Origin: JBGQOG01 sp052113705
GTDB taxonomy: Bacteria; Pseudomonadota; Alphaproteobacteria; Rhodobacterales; Rhodobacteraceae
Assembly (NCBI RefSeq): GCF_052113705.1
Contig: NZ_JBGQOG010000001.1
Coordinates: 62,001 to 126,000, forward strand
Reading direction: 5' to 3'
DNA length: 64,000 bases
Shown: one piece after another, positions 46,999 through 56,380 of the stretch
How positions within the stretch are numbered: the first letter of the stretch is position 1
Layout: each line of letters begins with the position of its first letter
Position numbers and translations under genes: made by a program
Notes under the pieces: model-generated
What the model was told of the DNA's origin: nothing
Database searches by the model: none
What the model saw: the letters and a program-made list of their open reading frames with translations, nothing else

Positions 46999-47849
46999 CC
47001 CGCGGCTCCGCTGCGCGCGGCACCATCCGTGCGGGCGGCGGGGCCTGCCTGTTGCAGCCGCCCGCCCTGCCGCACCATCTCGATCTTTTTGGCCAGACCG
47101 GTGCGGTCATCGGTTTCGACATAAAGGCCCGAGAGCGTCGCCTCACCCGCCGCGGGCGTGAAACGGTCACGTGCCATGCCGGTGATGAAACGGCGCATCG
47201 GCTCGGCCTTGTCCATGCCGATCACCGAATTATAGTCGCCGCACATGCCCGCATCGGTCAGATAGGCTGTGCCCCCGGGCAGGATCTGCGCATCGCCCGT
47301 CGGCACATGGGTGTGGGTGCCCACGACCATGCTGGCGCGGCCATCGCACCAATGGCCCATCGCCATTTTCTCGCTGGTGGCTTCGCAATGCATGTCGACA
47401 AAGCTGGCCTGCACGAGGCCGCCGAGCGGATGGCTGCGCAACACCGCGTCAATGGCCGAGAACGGATCGTCAAAGGGGCGTTTCATGAAAACCTGCCCCA
47501 GAACCTGGGTGATCAGGATCTTGCGCCCGCGCGCATCCGCATAAACCCGCGCGCCTTTGCCCGGGGCCTCCTTGGCAAAGTTCAGCGGGCGCAACACGCG
47601 CGGCTCGGTCTCGATAAAGCGCAGCATGTCTTTTTGATCAAAGGCATGGTCGCCGAGCGTGACGCAATCTGCGCCCGCGGCCAATATGCCTTTGGCATGA
47701 TCGGGGGTGAGCCCCATGCCGGAGGAGGCGTTTTCGCCATTCACCACGACAAAATCGAGGCCCCAATCGGTGCGCAGCCTGGGCAGCCGCTCCGTGATCG
47801 CCGCGCGGCCCGCGCGGCCCATGACATCGCCAAGAAAGAGTATTTTCAT
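46995..47849 (-). CDS. YmdB-like (TIGR00282) metallophosphoesterase
   Basis: 284 residues from MKILFLGD at 47849; the open frame extends upstream without a better ribosome site. Motifs for a two-metal phosphoesterase: FLGDVMGRAGR, VVNGENASSGMG, TLGDHAFDQ, VDMHCEATSEKMAMG and VVGTHTHVPTGD. Bacillus YmdB cleaves 2',3'-cyclic nucleotides and affects RNA turnover; the role here is inferred from family. Confidence 0.9.
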   Translation of the reverse strand: MKILFLGDVMGRAGRAAITERLPRLRTDWGLDFVVVNGENASSGMGLTPDHAKGILAAGADCVTLGDHAFDQKDMLRFIETEPRVLRPLNFAKEAPGKGARVYADARGRKILITQVLGQVFMKRPFDDPFSAIDAVLRSHPLGGLVQASFVDMHCEATSEKMAMGHWCDGRASMVVGTHTHVPTGDAQILPGGTAYLTDAGMCGDYNSVIGMDKAEPMRRFITGMARDRFTPAAGEATLSGLYVETDDRTGLAKKIEMVRQGGRLQQAGPAARTDGAARSGAAG

Positions 47850-47914
47850 GGGCAAAGCCATAGGGCTTGGGCCGCAAAAGGGCAAGAGTGCAGGCAGCGG
47901 CGTGATCGGGCAGT

Positions 47915-47985
47915 GGCCCGGGTGTTGGGGCCCGGGTGTTGGGGGCCGGGGTGTTGGGGCCCGGGCGTTGGGGCCGGGTCTGGGC
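47915..47985. repeat. 14-15-bp G-rich tandem repeat, about five copies
   Basis: GGCCCGGGTGTTGG occurs twice perfectly (47915-47942), then a 15-nt variant, GGCCCGGGCGTTGG, and a partial copy. It lies just upstream of the YmdB-like gene and downstream of the 5-formyl-THF cyclo-ligase gene. Runs of G could form quadruplexes. Confidence 0.88.
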
Positions 47986-48049
47986 TGTGCCGCGGGGGGA
48001 GACGCAAGAGGGGGGCGCTGCCCCCCGGGCCTGAGGTCCCCTCAGGCCG

Positions 48050-48078
48050 CCCCCCGGGATATTTTGGATCAGGCAAAG
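48050..48078. repeat. Dispersed intergenic repeat, copy C
   Basis: CCCCCGGGATATTTTGGATC followed by AGGCAAAGG, 4 nt past the end of the cyclo-ligase gene. A truncated relative of copies A and B sharing GGGATATTT and ATCAGGCAAAG. Preceded by a CCTGAGG...CCTCAGG dyad. Confidence 0.65.
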
Positions 48079-48081
48079 GGG

Positions 48082-48645
48082 TCAGCGGGGCGCGAAGCTG
48101 CCTTGGTCGGTGACGATCAGGTCGAGGGGTTGGTCGGTGGGTTCGGTGGGCACCTGCGGCATTTCCTGCGCGGCATAGGCAAAGCCGATGGCGGTGATCG
48201 GGCCTCTGGCCCGCAAGGCCTCAAGCGTGCGGTCGTAAAAGCCGCCGCCGTACCCGAGACGGTAGCCGCGCGCGTCAAAGGCCAGAAGCGGCACGATCAG
48301 GACGCGCGGGGTCAGCCAGGCGCCGGTTTCGGGGATCAGCGCGCCGAAATCGCCGGGCACCATGGCGCAATCAGGGCGCCAGGCGCGAAAGGCCAGTGCT
48401 TGTGCCGGACCAAGGATCACCGGCACAGAGACCGGGCCCGCGTGGCGCGCCATCACGGGCAGCGGGTCGATTTCCGTGCGGATCGGCATGTATCCGGCAA
48501 GGATCTCGCCCGCGAAAGGCACCAGCACCGCCTCAAGATGTGCAAGCGCCGCGCCCGGTCCCGCCGCATGCGCCGCTTTGCGGGCGGCGAAGGCCGCGCG
48601 GCGGGCCTCGGCTTTGTCGGGGGAGGCGGCGGGCAGCGCCGTCAC
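48082..48645 (-). CDS. 5-formyltetrahydrofolate cyclo-ligase
   Basis: 187 residues, starting at a GTG that overlaps the mgtE stop by 4 nt. Family motifs: N-terminal KAEARRAAFAARKAAH, MPIRTEIDPLP, and the ATP-site LGYGGGFYDRTLEALRARG. Recycles 5-formyl-THF to 5,10-methenyl-THF. In many proteobacteria a 6S RNA gene precedes this gene; here mgtE does, so no 6S RNA is seen. Confidence 0.92.
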   Translation of the reverse strand: MTALPAASPDKAEARRAAFAARKAAHAAGPGAALAHLEAVLVPFAGEILAGYMPIRTEIDPLPVMARHAGPVSVPVILGPAQALAFRAWRPDCAMVPGDFGALIPETGAWLTPRVLIVPLLAFDARGYRLGYGGGFYDRTLEALRARGPITAIGFAYAAQEMPQVPTEPTDQPLDLIVTDQGSFAPR

Positions 48646-50039
48646 AGCAGGATCACCGTGGCGAGACCGAGGAAGGTGAGAAAGCCCACCACATCGGTCA
48701 GCGTCGTCACGAAAGTGCCCGAGGCCAGCGCCGGGTCCAGATCCAGCCGGTCCAGCGTCAGCGGCACCAGAACCCCGCCCAAAGCCGCGACGATCAGGTT
48801 GATCACCATCGCCATGCCCAACACCAGACCCAGCAGGAACGAGCCATAGGCGGCATAGCCCACAATCGTCATCATCACCGCGAAACCCAGACCGTTGATC
48901 AGGCCCACCAGCCCCTCGCGCAGCACAACCCGCCCCGCGTTGCTTTCGGTCAGGCTTTTGGTCGCCAGCGCCCGCACCGCCACCGCCAGCGATTGCGTGC
49001 CCGCATTGCCGCCCATCGAGGCAACGATGGGCATCAGCGCCGCCAGCGCCACGATATGTTCAATCGTGCCCGAGAACCACGAGATCACCCAGGCCGCCAG
49101 ATTGGCGGTGATCAGGTTCACGAAAAGCCAGGGCGCGCGTTGCCGCACGGTTTCCAAGACCCCGTCCGAGAGCGAGCTTTCCTCGCCCACCCCGGCCAGA
49201 CGCAGGATGTCTTCCTCGTGCTCTTCATCCAGCACGGCCATGGCGTCGTCGATGGTGATCACGCCCACCAGCCGCTCATCGCCATCCACCACCGGGGCGG
49301 AGATCAGGTGATATTGGTTGAAGGCATAGGCCACATCGCCCTCTTCCTGAAACACCGAGACTGTGCGGAAACTGTCCTCGACAATATCCTTGAGGGGCAC
49401 GTCGCGGCGCGCGGACAGAAGTTTGCCCAAAGTGACATAGCCGATCGGATGCCAGCGCGGATCAATGAGGATCACATGGTAGAACTGATCGGGCAGCCAG
49501 TCTTCGTTGCGCAGGAAATCAATGGTTTCCCCCACGGTCCAATGTTCCGGCGCGGTCACCACCTCGCGCTGCATCAGACGGCCGGCGGAATATTCCGGAT
49601 AGGCCAGCGATTGCTCGACCGCCGCCCGGTCGCTGTCTTCCAGCGCGTCCAGAATGGCCTCTTGCTGCGGCTCTTCCAGATCCTCGATCAGGTTGACGAC
49701 GTCATCCGAATCCAGCTCGCGGACCGCATCGGCCAGCACTTTGGCGGGCAGCGCCTCGATCACCTCTTCGCGGATCGATTCGTCAATCTCGGTCAGGATC
49801 TCGCCGTCGATCTGGTCACCCCAGATCGCGATCAGCGCGCGGCGCTCGTGGCTGTTGATCTGCTCCAGAACGTCTGCAATATCGGCGGCGTGCAGCGGCG
49901 CGAACAGTTCATCAAGGCGCGCGCGATCCCCGGCTTCGACCGCCTGAAGAAGCTGATCGACCAGATCGGCATCCAGGCCGTAATCCACTTCCTCGCGATC
50001 GGTCTCTTCTGCCCGGTCTTCCGCCCTGAGTTCCGCCAT
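48642..50039 (-). CDS. mgtE: Magnesium transporter MgtE
   Basis: 465 residues. N-terminal superhelical domain (HAADIADVLEQINSHERRAL), paired CBS domains (about 150-275), and a five-helix C-terminal pore with VASMGGNAGTQSLAVAVRAL and the conserved LDLDPALASGTFVTTLTDVV. Gates Mg uptake by sensing cytosolic Mg in the N and CBS domains. Co-translated with the cyclo-ligase. Confidence 0.96.
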   Translation of the reverse strand: MAELRAEDRAEETDREEVDYGLDADLVDQLLQAVEAGDRARLDELFAPLHAADIADVLEQINSHERRALIAIWGDQIDGEILTEIDESIREEVIEALPAKVLADAVRELDSDDVVNLIEDLEEPQQEAILDALEDSDRAAVEQSLAYPEYSAGRLMQREVVTAPEHWTVGETIDFLRNEDWLPDQFYHVILIDPRWHPIGYVTLGKLLSARRDVPLKDIVEDSFRTVSVFQEEGDVAYAFNQYHLISAPVVDGDERLVGVITIDDAMAVLDEEHEEDILRLAGVGEESSLSDGVLETVRQRAPWLFVNLITANLAAWVISWFSGTIEHIVALAALMPIVASMGGNAGTQSLAVAVRALATKSLTESNAGRVVLREGLVGLINGLGFAVMMTIVGYAAYGSFLLGLVLGMAMVINLIVAALGGVLVPLTLDRLDLDPALASGTFVTTLTDVVGFLTFLGLATVILL

Positions 50040-50156
50040 GCTGACTCCCGTCTCTTTGCGCGCACCTTATCGCAGGGTGTCGTCAGGGAACAGAGGCCGG
50101 GGCGATTTACCTTGCTGCGACGCGGCGCTAGCATAGGCACAACCACAGGAGATGTC

Positions 50157-51452
50157 ATGGCAGAGCTATTGATCGGGCAAGTCCTCGCGTATCACGGCGA
50201 TCCTTTCGTGGAAGGGACCGGCGCGGCGCGGCATATGACGCGGGGCGGCGTGCTGGTCGAGGGCGGCAAGATCCGCGCGACGGGCGCGGCCGATGACCTG
50301 CGCGCGGCGCATCCAGAGGCCCGTGTGCATGATTATGGTCAGGCGCTGATTTCGGCGGGCTTTGTTGATGCGCATGTGCATTTCCCGCAGACCGCGATCA
50401 TCGCCAGCTGGGGCAAGCGGCTGATCGACTGGCTGAACAGCTATACATTCCCCGAGGAAACCCGTTTTGCCGATCCGGCCTATGCGGCCGAGATTGCCGG
50501 GCGCTATTTCGATTTGGCGCTGGCGCATGGCACCACCTCGATGTGCTCCTATGCCACGATCCACCCCGCCTCGGTCGATGCGTTCTTCGGCGAGGCGCAG
50601 CGCCGGGGCCTCCGCGCCTTTGCGGGCCGCACCTGCATGGACCGCAACGCCCCCGACGGGCTGCGCGACACCGCGCAAACCGCCTATGACGAAAGCCGCG
50701 CGCTCCTGACAAAATGGCATGGGGTGGACCGGCTGTCTTATGTGATCACACCGCGCTTCTCGCCCACCTCGACGCCCGAACAGCTCTCGGCTCTGGGCGC
50801 GCTTTGGGCCGAGAACCCGTCTTGTCTCATGCAGACGCATCTGAGCGAGCAGACGGATGAAATTGCTTGGGTCAAGGGGCTCTACCCGGCAGCGCGGGAT
50901 TATCTCGACACCTATGAGATGCACGGCCTTCTGGGCACGAACGGCGTTTACGGCCATGCGATCCATCTGGAGCCGCGCGAAAAGGACCGGTTGCGGGAAG
51001 TCGGCGCGGCACTGGTTCATTGCCCCACCTCGAACACCTTCATCGGCTCGGGCATTTTCGACATGGCGGGGCTGAAGGCGGCGGGTCAGGTGGTGGGATT
51101 GGCCACGGACACCGGCGGCGGTTCCTCCTTTTCGATGCTGCGGACAATGGCGGCGGCCTATGAGCTGGGGCAGCTGAACGGCGCCGCGCTGCATCCGGCG
51201 CAATTGTGGTGGCTGGCGACGCAAGGCTCGGCGCAGGCGCTGCGGGTTGCGGACAGGATCGGCAATCTGGCGCCGGGGATGGAGGCGGATATCGTGGTGA
51301 TCGATCTCGCCTCGACCCCGGTGATCGCCCAGCGCGCCGCCCGCGCCGAAGACATCTGGGAGGCGATTTTCCCGACGATCATGATGGGCGATGACCGCGC
51401 TGTCGCAGCCGTGTGGATCGGCGGCAAACAGGCCGTGGCGCGCGCGGACTGA
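50157..51452 (+). CDS. guaD: Guanine deaminase
   Basis: 431 residues from the ATG at 50157, with AGGAG five bases upstream; a longer open frame runs through the opposite-strand genes and is spurious. Amidohydrolase metal ligands in DAHVHFPQT, QTHLSEQ and the conserved Asp of TDTGGGSSF; GHAIHL and HCPTSN complete the site. Converts guanine to xanthine. No other purine-catabolic genes are adjacent. Confidence 0.93.
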   Translation: MAELLIGQVLAYHGDPFVEGTGAARHMTRGGVLVEGGKIRATGAADDLRAAHPEARVHDYGQALISAGFVDAHVHFPQTAIIASWGKRLIDWLNSYTFPEETRFADPAYAAEIAGRYFDLALAHGTTSMCSYATIHPASVDAFFGEAQRRGLRAFAGRTCMDRNAPDGLRDTAQTAYDESRALLTKWHGVDRLSYVITPRFSPTSTPEQLSALGALWAENPSCLMQTHLSEQTDEIAWVKGLYPAARDYLDTYEMHGLLGTNGVYGHAIHLEPREKDRLREVGAALVHCPTSNTFIGSGIFDMAGLKAAGQVVGLATDTGGGSSFSMLRTMAAAYELGQLNGAALHPAQLWWLATQGSAQALRVADRIGNLAPGMEADIVVIDLASTPVIAQRAARAEDIWEAIFPTIMMGDDRAVAAVWIGGKQAVARAD

Positions 51453-52042
51453 GAGCCGGAAAAACCAATCGCCTGTACATCTGAAGGCAAAAGCCTGCGA
51501 AGGGGCCGTCATTGCCCTCAGCGCTCCCACTGCGCAGATTATTTTCTTAATATTTCATATGGTTATCAACCCGGAGTCCCGCAGCAACCAGCCCCCCCCC
51601 GCGCGGCAGAATTTCCCGGCAGCCGGGCGCGGGGCAACACCGGGGGGCGTCGAGATGGCGGGTCAGGTCATCCCGGGGGCATTCGCCAGGCGACGCCCGG
51701 CTTGCGAAGGCGGATGACATGCGCATGAAACGCCGCTCCATCCGCCCCGGTCATCATGATACGGCCCTTGAGCCCCCGGGCGCGTGGGTGCCGTGACGGG
51801 GTCACGTGCCGCAGAACCAGCGCACCGTCCGTGATGCCCTGCCCGCCCGGCACCGGGCCCCGGCATTCGCGCAAGAACCGCCCCGGTGCCGGGGGCAGAA
51901 ACCCCGTCGCATGCGGCTGCCCGGTCCCCGTCACCCCCGAGGCGGCAAGGCTTCACCGCCGTCCGCGGGGCAGATCGCGGATCGGACAGGGCAAACGCCG
52001 CCCGCCCGGGGTCTATTCCCCCCGCAGGTGCGCGCGGTGCGA
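51453..52042. other. 590-bp region between guaD and the chemotaxis operon
   Basis: AT-rich near 51538-51572, otherwise GC-rich with a run of eight C at 51593-51600. Holds the doubtful small frame at 51668-51934 and no clear terminator for the chemotaxis operon. Overlapping plus-strand frames look spurious. Confidence 0.45.
51668..51934 (-). CDS. Doubtful small hypothetical protein after the chemotaxis operon
   Basis: 88 residues beginning MTGTGQPHATGFLPP and ending HVIRLRKPGVAWRMPPG. The last ~40 residues have plausible strand-forming composition (GRIMMTGADGAAFHAHVIRL), the front is Pro/Gly-rich. It lies 108 nt past the last chemotaxis gene, same strand. No family recognised and no strong ribosome site, so it may be noise. 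Confidence 0.25.
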   Translation of the reverse strand: MTGTGQPHATGFLPPAPGRFLRECRGPVPGGQGITDGALVLRHVTPSRHPRARGLKGRIMMTGADGAAFHAHVIRLRKPGVAWRMPPG

Positions 52043-53800
52043 TCAGAAGAAGACATCATCCACAGAGGCATCGCCCGCAGCGGCAGTCGGTGCTGCGGCA
52101 GCCGGCGCAGGCTCCGGGGCCGCAAGCCCCAGCCGTGCCAGAAAATCACTGTGACACCGCCGCTCCGCCGCCATCGTATAAAGCGACTGAACCTTTTGCA
52201 GCTCCCGCAGCCCGGCGGCAAGATGCTCGGGCGTGCAGGGCACTGCGGCATCCACCACCTCGGCCAAAAGCAGCGCCGCCTGATCAACCTGCGCGGCATG
52301 ATCGGCCAGCGCGCCGGTGGTGATATCCCACTGCCGGGCGTTCTCAACCGTCGCGATGCTGCCAAAGGCCTCGGCCAGACGCGCCATCACCCGCTGCACA
52401 TGATGCAGATCCTCGACCATCTGCGCCGCCGTTGCCTCGAGCCGGTCAAACGGCGTCTGCGCCGCTTCGGCCAGTTGCGCGGTGGCGCTGCCTGCGGCCA
52501 GATCCATCCGCTTGAGGCTGGCATAGATCTTGTCAAAACGCCCCGAGATCGCCCCGGCCAGCTCGCGCAGCTGCACCGAAATTTCCTTGAGCGCATGGCC
52601 CTCGGTGCCCAGATTGGCGCAGGAAATCACCGCGTTGATGCCGATCATCCGCATCTGTTCCTCAACCGTGCGCATGCCCGCAACCACGCCCGACAAATGC
52701 GCCAGACCTTGCGACAATTCGGCAGCCTGCCCGGCCAGACGCAGCCGCGCGCGGCGGCATTCTTCCGTGCTGTGCTGCAGATCGCGGATCTTGCTCAACA
52801 GACCATTTTCGCGTTTGCAGGCCCGCACCGCCTCGCTCAGGCTGCTGTCGCGGCCCAGAAATCCCGCGATCTGCCCCCGCGCCTGCGCCAGACTGCCCCC
52901 GATCTGCGCCAGACCCTGCGCATGATCGGCGCGGCAATCCTCCAGCTGATCGCTGACCAGCATCAGCAGAACCGTTTGCACCGCACCAGAGGTCCCGGTC
53001 ATGCTGCGCGACACGATCTCGAGAATATGCTCCAGACGCTGCCGGGTGGTGTCGCCGATCTGCAATCCGGCCGCCGCCGCCGACAAGGTTGCGCGCAGCT
53101 TTTGCGACGCGCCCGACAGATCGCGGCCCTCGCGGTGCATGTTCTGGGTGACCGACTGCATCTCGATCAGATCGCCGCCCAGCCCCTGCACCACCGGCGG
53201 CAGGGACTGATCCAGCATGCGGTGCAAAACCTCGCCCACGCCGCGCGCCTGATCCGCCGTCGCCACCATGTCAACGACGGCCTCCTGCATCTCCCACAGG
53301 ATATTGGCCGCTTTCGCCACCAGCTCCGAGGCGCTTTTGGTAAAGACCTCCAGCCCGGAATGCCGCCCGGTCAGGGCCGCGACCGTCACCCGGGCGTTCA
53401 GCGCAACGATGGTCATCGTGCGCACGATGCGCGCCATGTCACCGACCTCGGCCTGCAGCTGATGCGCGGTGGTGCCCAGCTCGCCGACCCAGGTGATCCC
53501 CGTGGTCAGCGCTGTGGTCAGCTCGGACATCGCCAGATCCAGCGTACCGACATTCTGCGCCAGGGTGCTGATTTGCCCCGCATCAACCAGATTGCCAAAA
53601 TCCAGCAAGGGCTCTTCGATGCAATCGAACTGCGCCGTCAGGTTGACCAGATCACGCCCCGCGCTCAGAAACACCAGTTCGGTGCGGCCATGCACATTCT
53701 GCAACTGCTGCGACAGCGCGCGCAGGTCCGGTCCGCCCGATTGCGGCGCGGCCCAGACCCCGGGCGCGGCAAATTGCGTGCGGTGAAGCGGGTTATTCAT
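52043..53800 (-). CDS. Soluble chemotaxis-operon protein with two degenerate MCP-like hairpin tips
   Basis: 585 residues, no signal or membrane segment, almost entirely helical. Two separate regions resemble the conserved MCP signalling tip. One lies near residue 130 (MTIVALNARVTVAALTGRHS). The other is near residue 390 (RMIGINAVISCANLGTEGHA, then VQLRELAGAIS), which aligns without gaps to [20 protein letters not shown]. The Asn and small residues stay, but the Glu and Arg that contact CheA/CheW in normal receptors are replaced. The C-terminus is Ala/Pro-rich and ends DDVFF. Last gene of the operon, 5 nt after cheB. Confidence 0.6.
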   Translation of the reverse strand: MNNPLHRTQFAAPGVWAAPQSGGPDLRALSQQLQNVHGRTELVFLSAGRDLVNLTAQFDCIEEPLLDFGNLVDAGQISTLAQNVGTLDLAMSELTTALTTGITWVGELGTTAHQLQAEVGDMARIVRTMTIVALNARVTVAALTGRHSGLEVFTKSASELVAKAANILWEMQEAVVDMVATADQARGVGEVLHRMLDQSLPPVVQGLGGDLIEMQSVTQNMHREGRDLSGASQKLRATLSAAAAGLQIGDTTRQRLEHILEIVSRSMTGTSGAVQTVLLMLVSDQLEDCRADHAQGLAQIGGSLAQARGQIAGFLGRDSSLSEAVRACKRENGLLSKIRDLQHSTEECRRARLRLAGQAAELSQGLAHLSGVVAGMRTVEEQMRMIGINAVISCANLGTEGHALKEISVQLRELAGAISGRFDKIYASLKRMDLAAGSATAQLAEAAQTPFDRLEATAAQMVEDLHHVQRVMARLAEAFGSIATVENARQWDITTGALADHAAQVDQAALLLAEVVDAAVPCTPEHLAAGLRELQKVQSLYTMAAERRCHSDFLARLGLAAPEPAPAAAAPTAAAGDASVDDVFF

Positions 53801-53805
53801 AGGCT

Positions 53806-54954
53806 TCAGCTCCGATTCTGGGCATGTTGTTCCGCAAAGGCCATGATTTCCGCCGCCATGCGTGTCAGCGGCACCGACCGGTCGACGCCGCCATGATCCA
53901 CCGCTTCGCGCGGCATGCCATAGACCACACAGCTGGCCTCATCCTGCGCGAGGGTCTGCGCCCCGGCGGCTTTCATCTCGGCCATGCAGCGCGCGCCATC
54001 ATCGCCCATGCCGGTCAGAATGATCCCCAGCGCATTGCCCGCCGCCGCCTGTGCCGTGGCGCGGAACAGAACATCGACCGAGGGGCGGTGGCGGCTGACA
54101 CAGGGCCCCTCCACCACCGACACGCGGTAGCCCTGCCCCGAGCGGCGCAAGAGCAGATGGTGATTGCCCGGCGCGATCAGCGCCAGACCCTGGCGCACGG
54201 CTTCGCCATCCACCGCCTCGCGCACGGTGATCGCGCAGAGCGTGTCGAGCCGGTTGGCAAAGGCGCGGGTGAAATTCTCCGGCATGTGCTGCACCACGAC
54301 GATCCCCGGCGCATCGGCGGGCAGCGCCTGCAACACCTCGCGCAGCGCCTCGGTGCCACCGGTCGAGGCGCCGATGGCAACGACGGGCTGCGCATGCGGC
54401 AGCCGGCGCGGCGTGGTGGCGGGCAAGATCGCATCGGCGGTCAGTTTTTCGCCCGGCGCCATGCTGGCGGGGCCGCGGGCGCCCGCGCGCATCCGTCTGG
54501 ATTGCGCGGCGGCGCGGATGGCATCACCGATGCGCATCGCGGCCTCGCGGCGGGCGGGGATACTGTCGAGCCGCGGCTTGGCCAGGACCTCGGCCGCGCC
54601 ATATTCCAGCGCGCGGATGCTGGCATCCGAGCCGCTGCCGGTATGGCTGGAACAGACGACGACCGGCAAGGGCCGCTGCGCCATGATCTTGCGCAGAAAG
54701 GTCAGCCCATCCATCCGCGGCAGTTCGAGATCCAGAAGCATCACATCGGGCAGCTCATCGCGCATCCGCTCAACGGCGGCGAAAGCATCGGGCACGGCGG
54801 CCAGCAGCTCCAGCCCCGGATCCTCAGAGATGATCGAGGAAAAGGCCGCGCGGATCGAGGCGGAATCGTCCACGATCATCACCCGGAGCGGCGCGCTGCC
54901 TGAGGCGGCGCCAGAGGGGGTTGTTGCACAGGTCGCAACACGGGCAGCGGGCAT
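53806..54954 (-). CDS. cheB: Chemotaxis protein-glutamate methylesterase
   Basis: 382 residues from the ATG at 54954. Receiver domain with MIVDDSASIR and phospho-acceptor Asp75 (LLDLELPRMDG), then the esterase with catalytic Ser (GASTGGTEALR), His (VVQHMPENFT) and Asp (GMGDDGARCM). Removes methyl groups from receptors when phosphorylated by CheA. Coupled to cheR by overlap. Confidence 0.97.
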   Translation of the reverse strand: MPAARVATCATTPSGAASGSAPLRVMIVDDSASIRAAFSSIISEDPGLELLAAVPDAFAAVERMRDELPDVMLLDLELPRMDGLTFLRKIMAQRPLPVVVCSSHTGSGSDASIRALEYGAAEVLAKPRLDSIPARREAAMRIGDAIRAAAQSRRMRAGARGPASMAPGEKLTADAILPATTPRRLPHAQPVVAIGASTGGTEALREVLQALPADAPGIVVVQHMPENFTRAFANRLDTLCAITVREAVDGEAVRQGLALIAPGNHHLLLRRSGQGYRVSVVEGPCVSRHRPSVDVLFRATAQAAAGNALGIILTGMGDDGARCMAEMKAAGAQTLAQDEASCVVYGMPREAVDHGGVDRSVPLTRMAAEIMAFAEQHAQNRS

Positions 54955-54956
54955 CG

Positions 54957-55877
54957 TCAACTCCTGACAAAGACCGCCGGGGCGATCTGGGTGAAACGCG
55001 CATCGCGCACGACCATCGATTCCGAATGGCCGACAAAAAAGTGCCCACCGCGCACCAGATGATCCGCCATCGCCCCAATCACCTTTGCCTGGTCCTCGGG
55101 GCCGAAATAGATCAGCACGTTGCGCAGAAAAATCACGTCGAGATCCCGGTCTATCGGGTAATTGGTTTCCATCAGATTGAGACGTTGAAACTGCGTGCGC
55201 CGCCGCAGTTCCGGCACGATGCGCCAGCTGCCCGCCTGTTGCCCCTCACCGCGCATCAAAAACTGCTCGCGCAGGGCGGGCGGGACCGGGGCCACGGTCT
55301 CGGTGCTGTACACGGCAGTGCGGGCCTGACGCAAAACTTCCGTATTGATATCAGTACCTAAGACACCCCAGCCAAAGCCCGGGGTCGCCTCTGCAAAGAG
55401 CTGGCTGACCATGGCCATCGTATAGGCCTCGGCCCCGGTCGAGGCCGCCGCACTCCAGATCTTCGTCATGCCGCCGGTGGTGCGGTGCCGCTGATGGGCG
55501 GCGGGCAGAACGGTCTTGGCCAGAATCTCAAAATGACTGATTTCCCGAAAGAAATCGGTCTTGTTGGTGGTGACCGCGTCAAAGATCACGTCCCGCTCGG
55601 CCTCCAGCCCGCCTTCGGCAAAAAGATGCTGAAAATAGTCCTGAACCGTCGCATAGCCGAGGTTGATCATCCGGCGGCGCAGGCGGCTTTCCACCATCAG
55701 CTGTTTGGTCGGCGGCAGTTTGACCCCGATTTCAGTGCGCACCAGATCGGCAAAGCGACCATAGAGCGCGCGGGCATCGGCGCGCGCGCCCCGCTCTTCC
55801 CGGCCCAAGGCAGGCGCCGGGGTGCCCCGCTCCTCCCGGTCAAAGGGGGGAACGGCGAAGGGCTGCGCGGCGGTCAT
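54957..55877 (-). CDS. cheR: Chemotaxis receptor methyltransferase
   Basis: 306 residues. N-terminal helical CheR domain (ADLVRTEIGVKLPPTKQLMV), SAM-binding IWSAAASTGAEAYTMAM, LGTDINTEVLRQART and FLRNVLIYF. Methylates receptor Glu residues. No C-terminal TPR or receptor pentapeptide docking domain is added. ATGA overlap with cheW upstream. Confidence 0.96.
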   Translation of the reverse strand: MTAAQPFAVPPFDREERGTPAPALGREERGARADARALYGRFADLVRTEIGVKLPPTKQLMVESRLRRRMINLGYATVQDYFQHLFAEGGLEAERDVIFDAVTTNKTDFFREISHFEILAKTVLPAAHQRHRTTGGMTKIWSAAASTGAEAYTMAMVSQLFAEATPGFGWGVLGTDINTEVLRQARTAVYSTETVAPVPPALREQFLMRGEGQQAGSWRIVPELRRRTQFQRLNLMETNYPIDRDLDVIFLRNVLIYFGPEDQAKVIGAMADHLVRGGHFFVGHSESMVVRDARFTQIAPAVFVRS

Positions 55878-56380
55878 GCGACCGACTTTTGCGGCAAACC
55901 GGCGGCCCGGCCCATGCCGTCGGCCTGCGCCAGCGTCGCACCGTCAAACATCCGGTCCAGATCGAGCACGGTGACAAAATCGCCGTTGCGGCGGCCGATC
56001 CCGGCCACGAGACGCTCATCCCAGTTCAGCATCTTCGCCTCGGCCAGGGGGGCAATCACCCCGTCATCCAGCATGGTCACTTCGATCACCCGGTCGGCCC
56101 GCAGGCCGATCACCGCCCGGCGCTCGGGCGTCTGCACCCAGAGAACCAGAATCCGCGAACTATCGATGTCATCGATCACCTCGCAGCCCAGCAGCGCCCG
56201 CAGATCGACCACCGCCACGCCATCACCGCGCACGTCGATGACGCCGAGGAGATGCCGGGGGGCCTGCGGCAGACGTGCAATCCGCCGCTGGTCCAGGATT
56301 TCCATCACGCGGGTGACCGGGACGGCGAAGAGATCTTCGCCGATCGCCAATGTCACCACCTGCCCCAGACGCTCGGTCAT
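55874..56380 (-). CDS. cheW: Chemotaxis coupling protein CheW (second copy)
   Basis: 168 residues. CheW SH3-like fold with [40 protein letters not shown] and [12 protein letters not shown]. Links the receptor to CheA. ATG overlaps the stop of the MCP gene. It is the less conserved of the two CheW genes of this operon relative to the one at 58042-58512, and the pair may form alternative receptor arrays. Confidence 0.93.
   Translation of the reverse strand: MTERLGQVVTLAIGEDLFAVPVTRVMEILDQRRIARLPQAPRHLLGVIDVRGDGVAVVDLRALLGCEVIDDIDSSRILVLWVQTPERRAVIGLRADRVIEVTMLDDGVIAPLAEAKMLNWDERLVAGIGRRNGDFVTVLDLDRMFDGATLAQADGMGRAAGLPQKSVA

Noticed and set aside
47886..48081. 6S RNA gene near the 5-formyl-THF cyclo-ligase
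   Set aside because: The linked 6S RNA normally precedes that gene; here the upstream side is mgtE with a 4-nt overlap, and the downstream gap is tandem repeats.
48396..50156. Long upstream extension of the guanine deaminase frame
   Set aside because: Runs antisense through the cyclo-ligase and mgtE; the deaminase starts at 50157 with AGGAG and a standard N-terminus.
51663..51956. Alternative minus frame over the small hypothetical gene after guaD
   Set aside because: Different frame from the 51668-51934 candidate with no better features.
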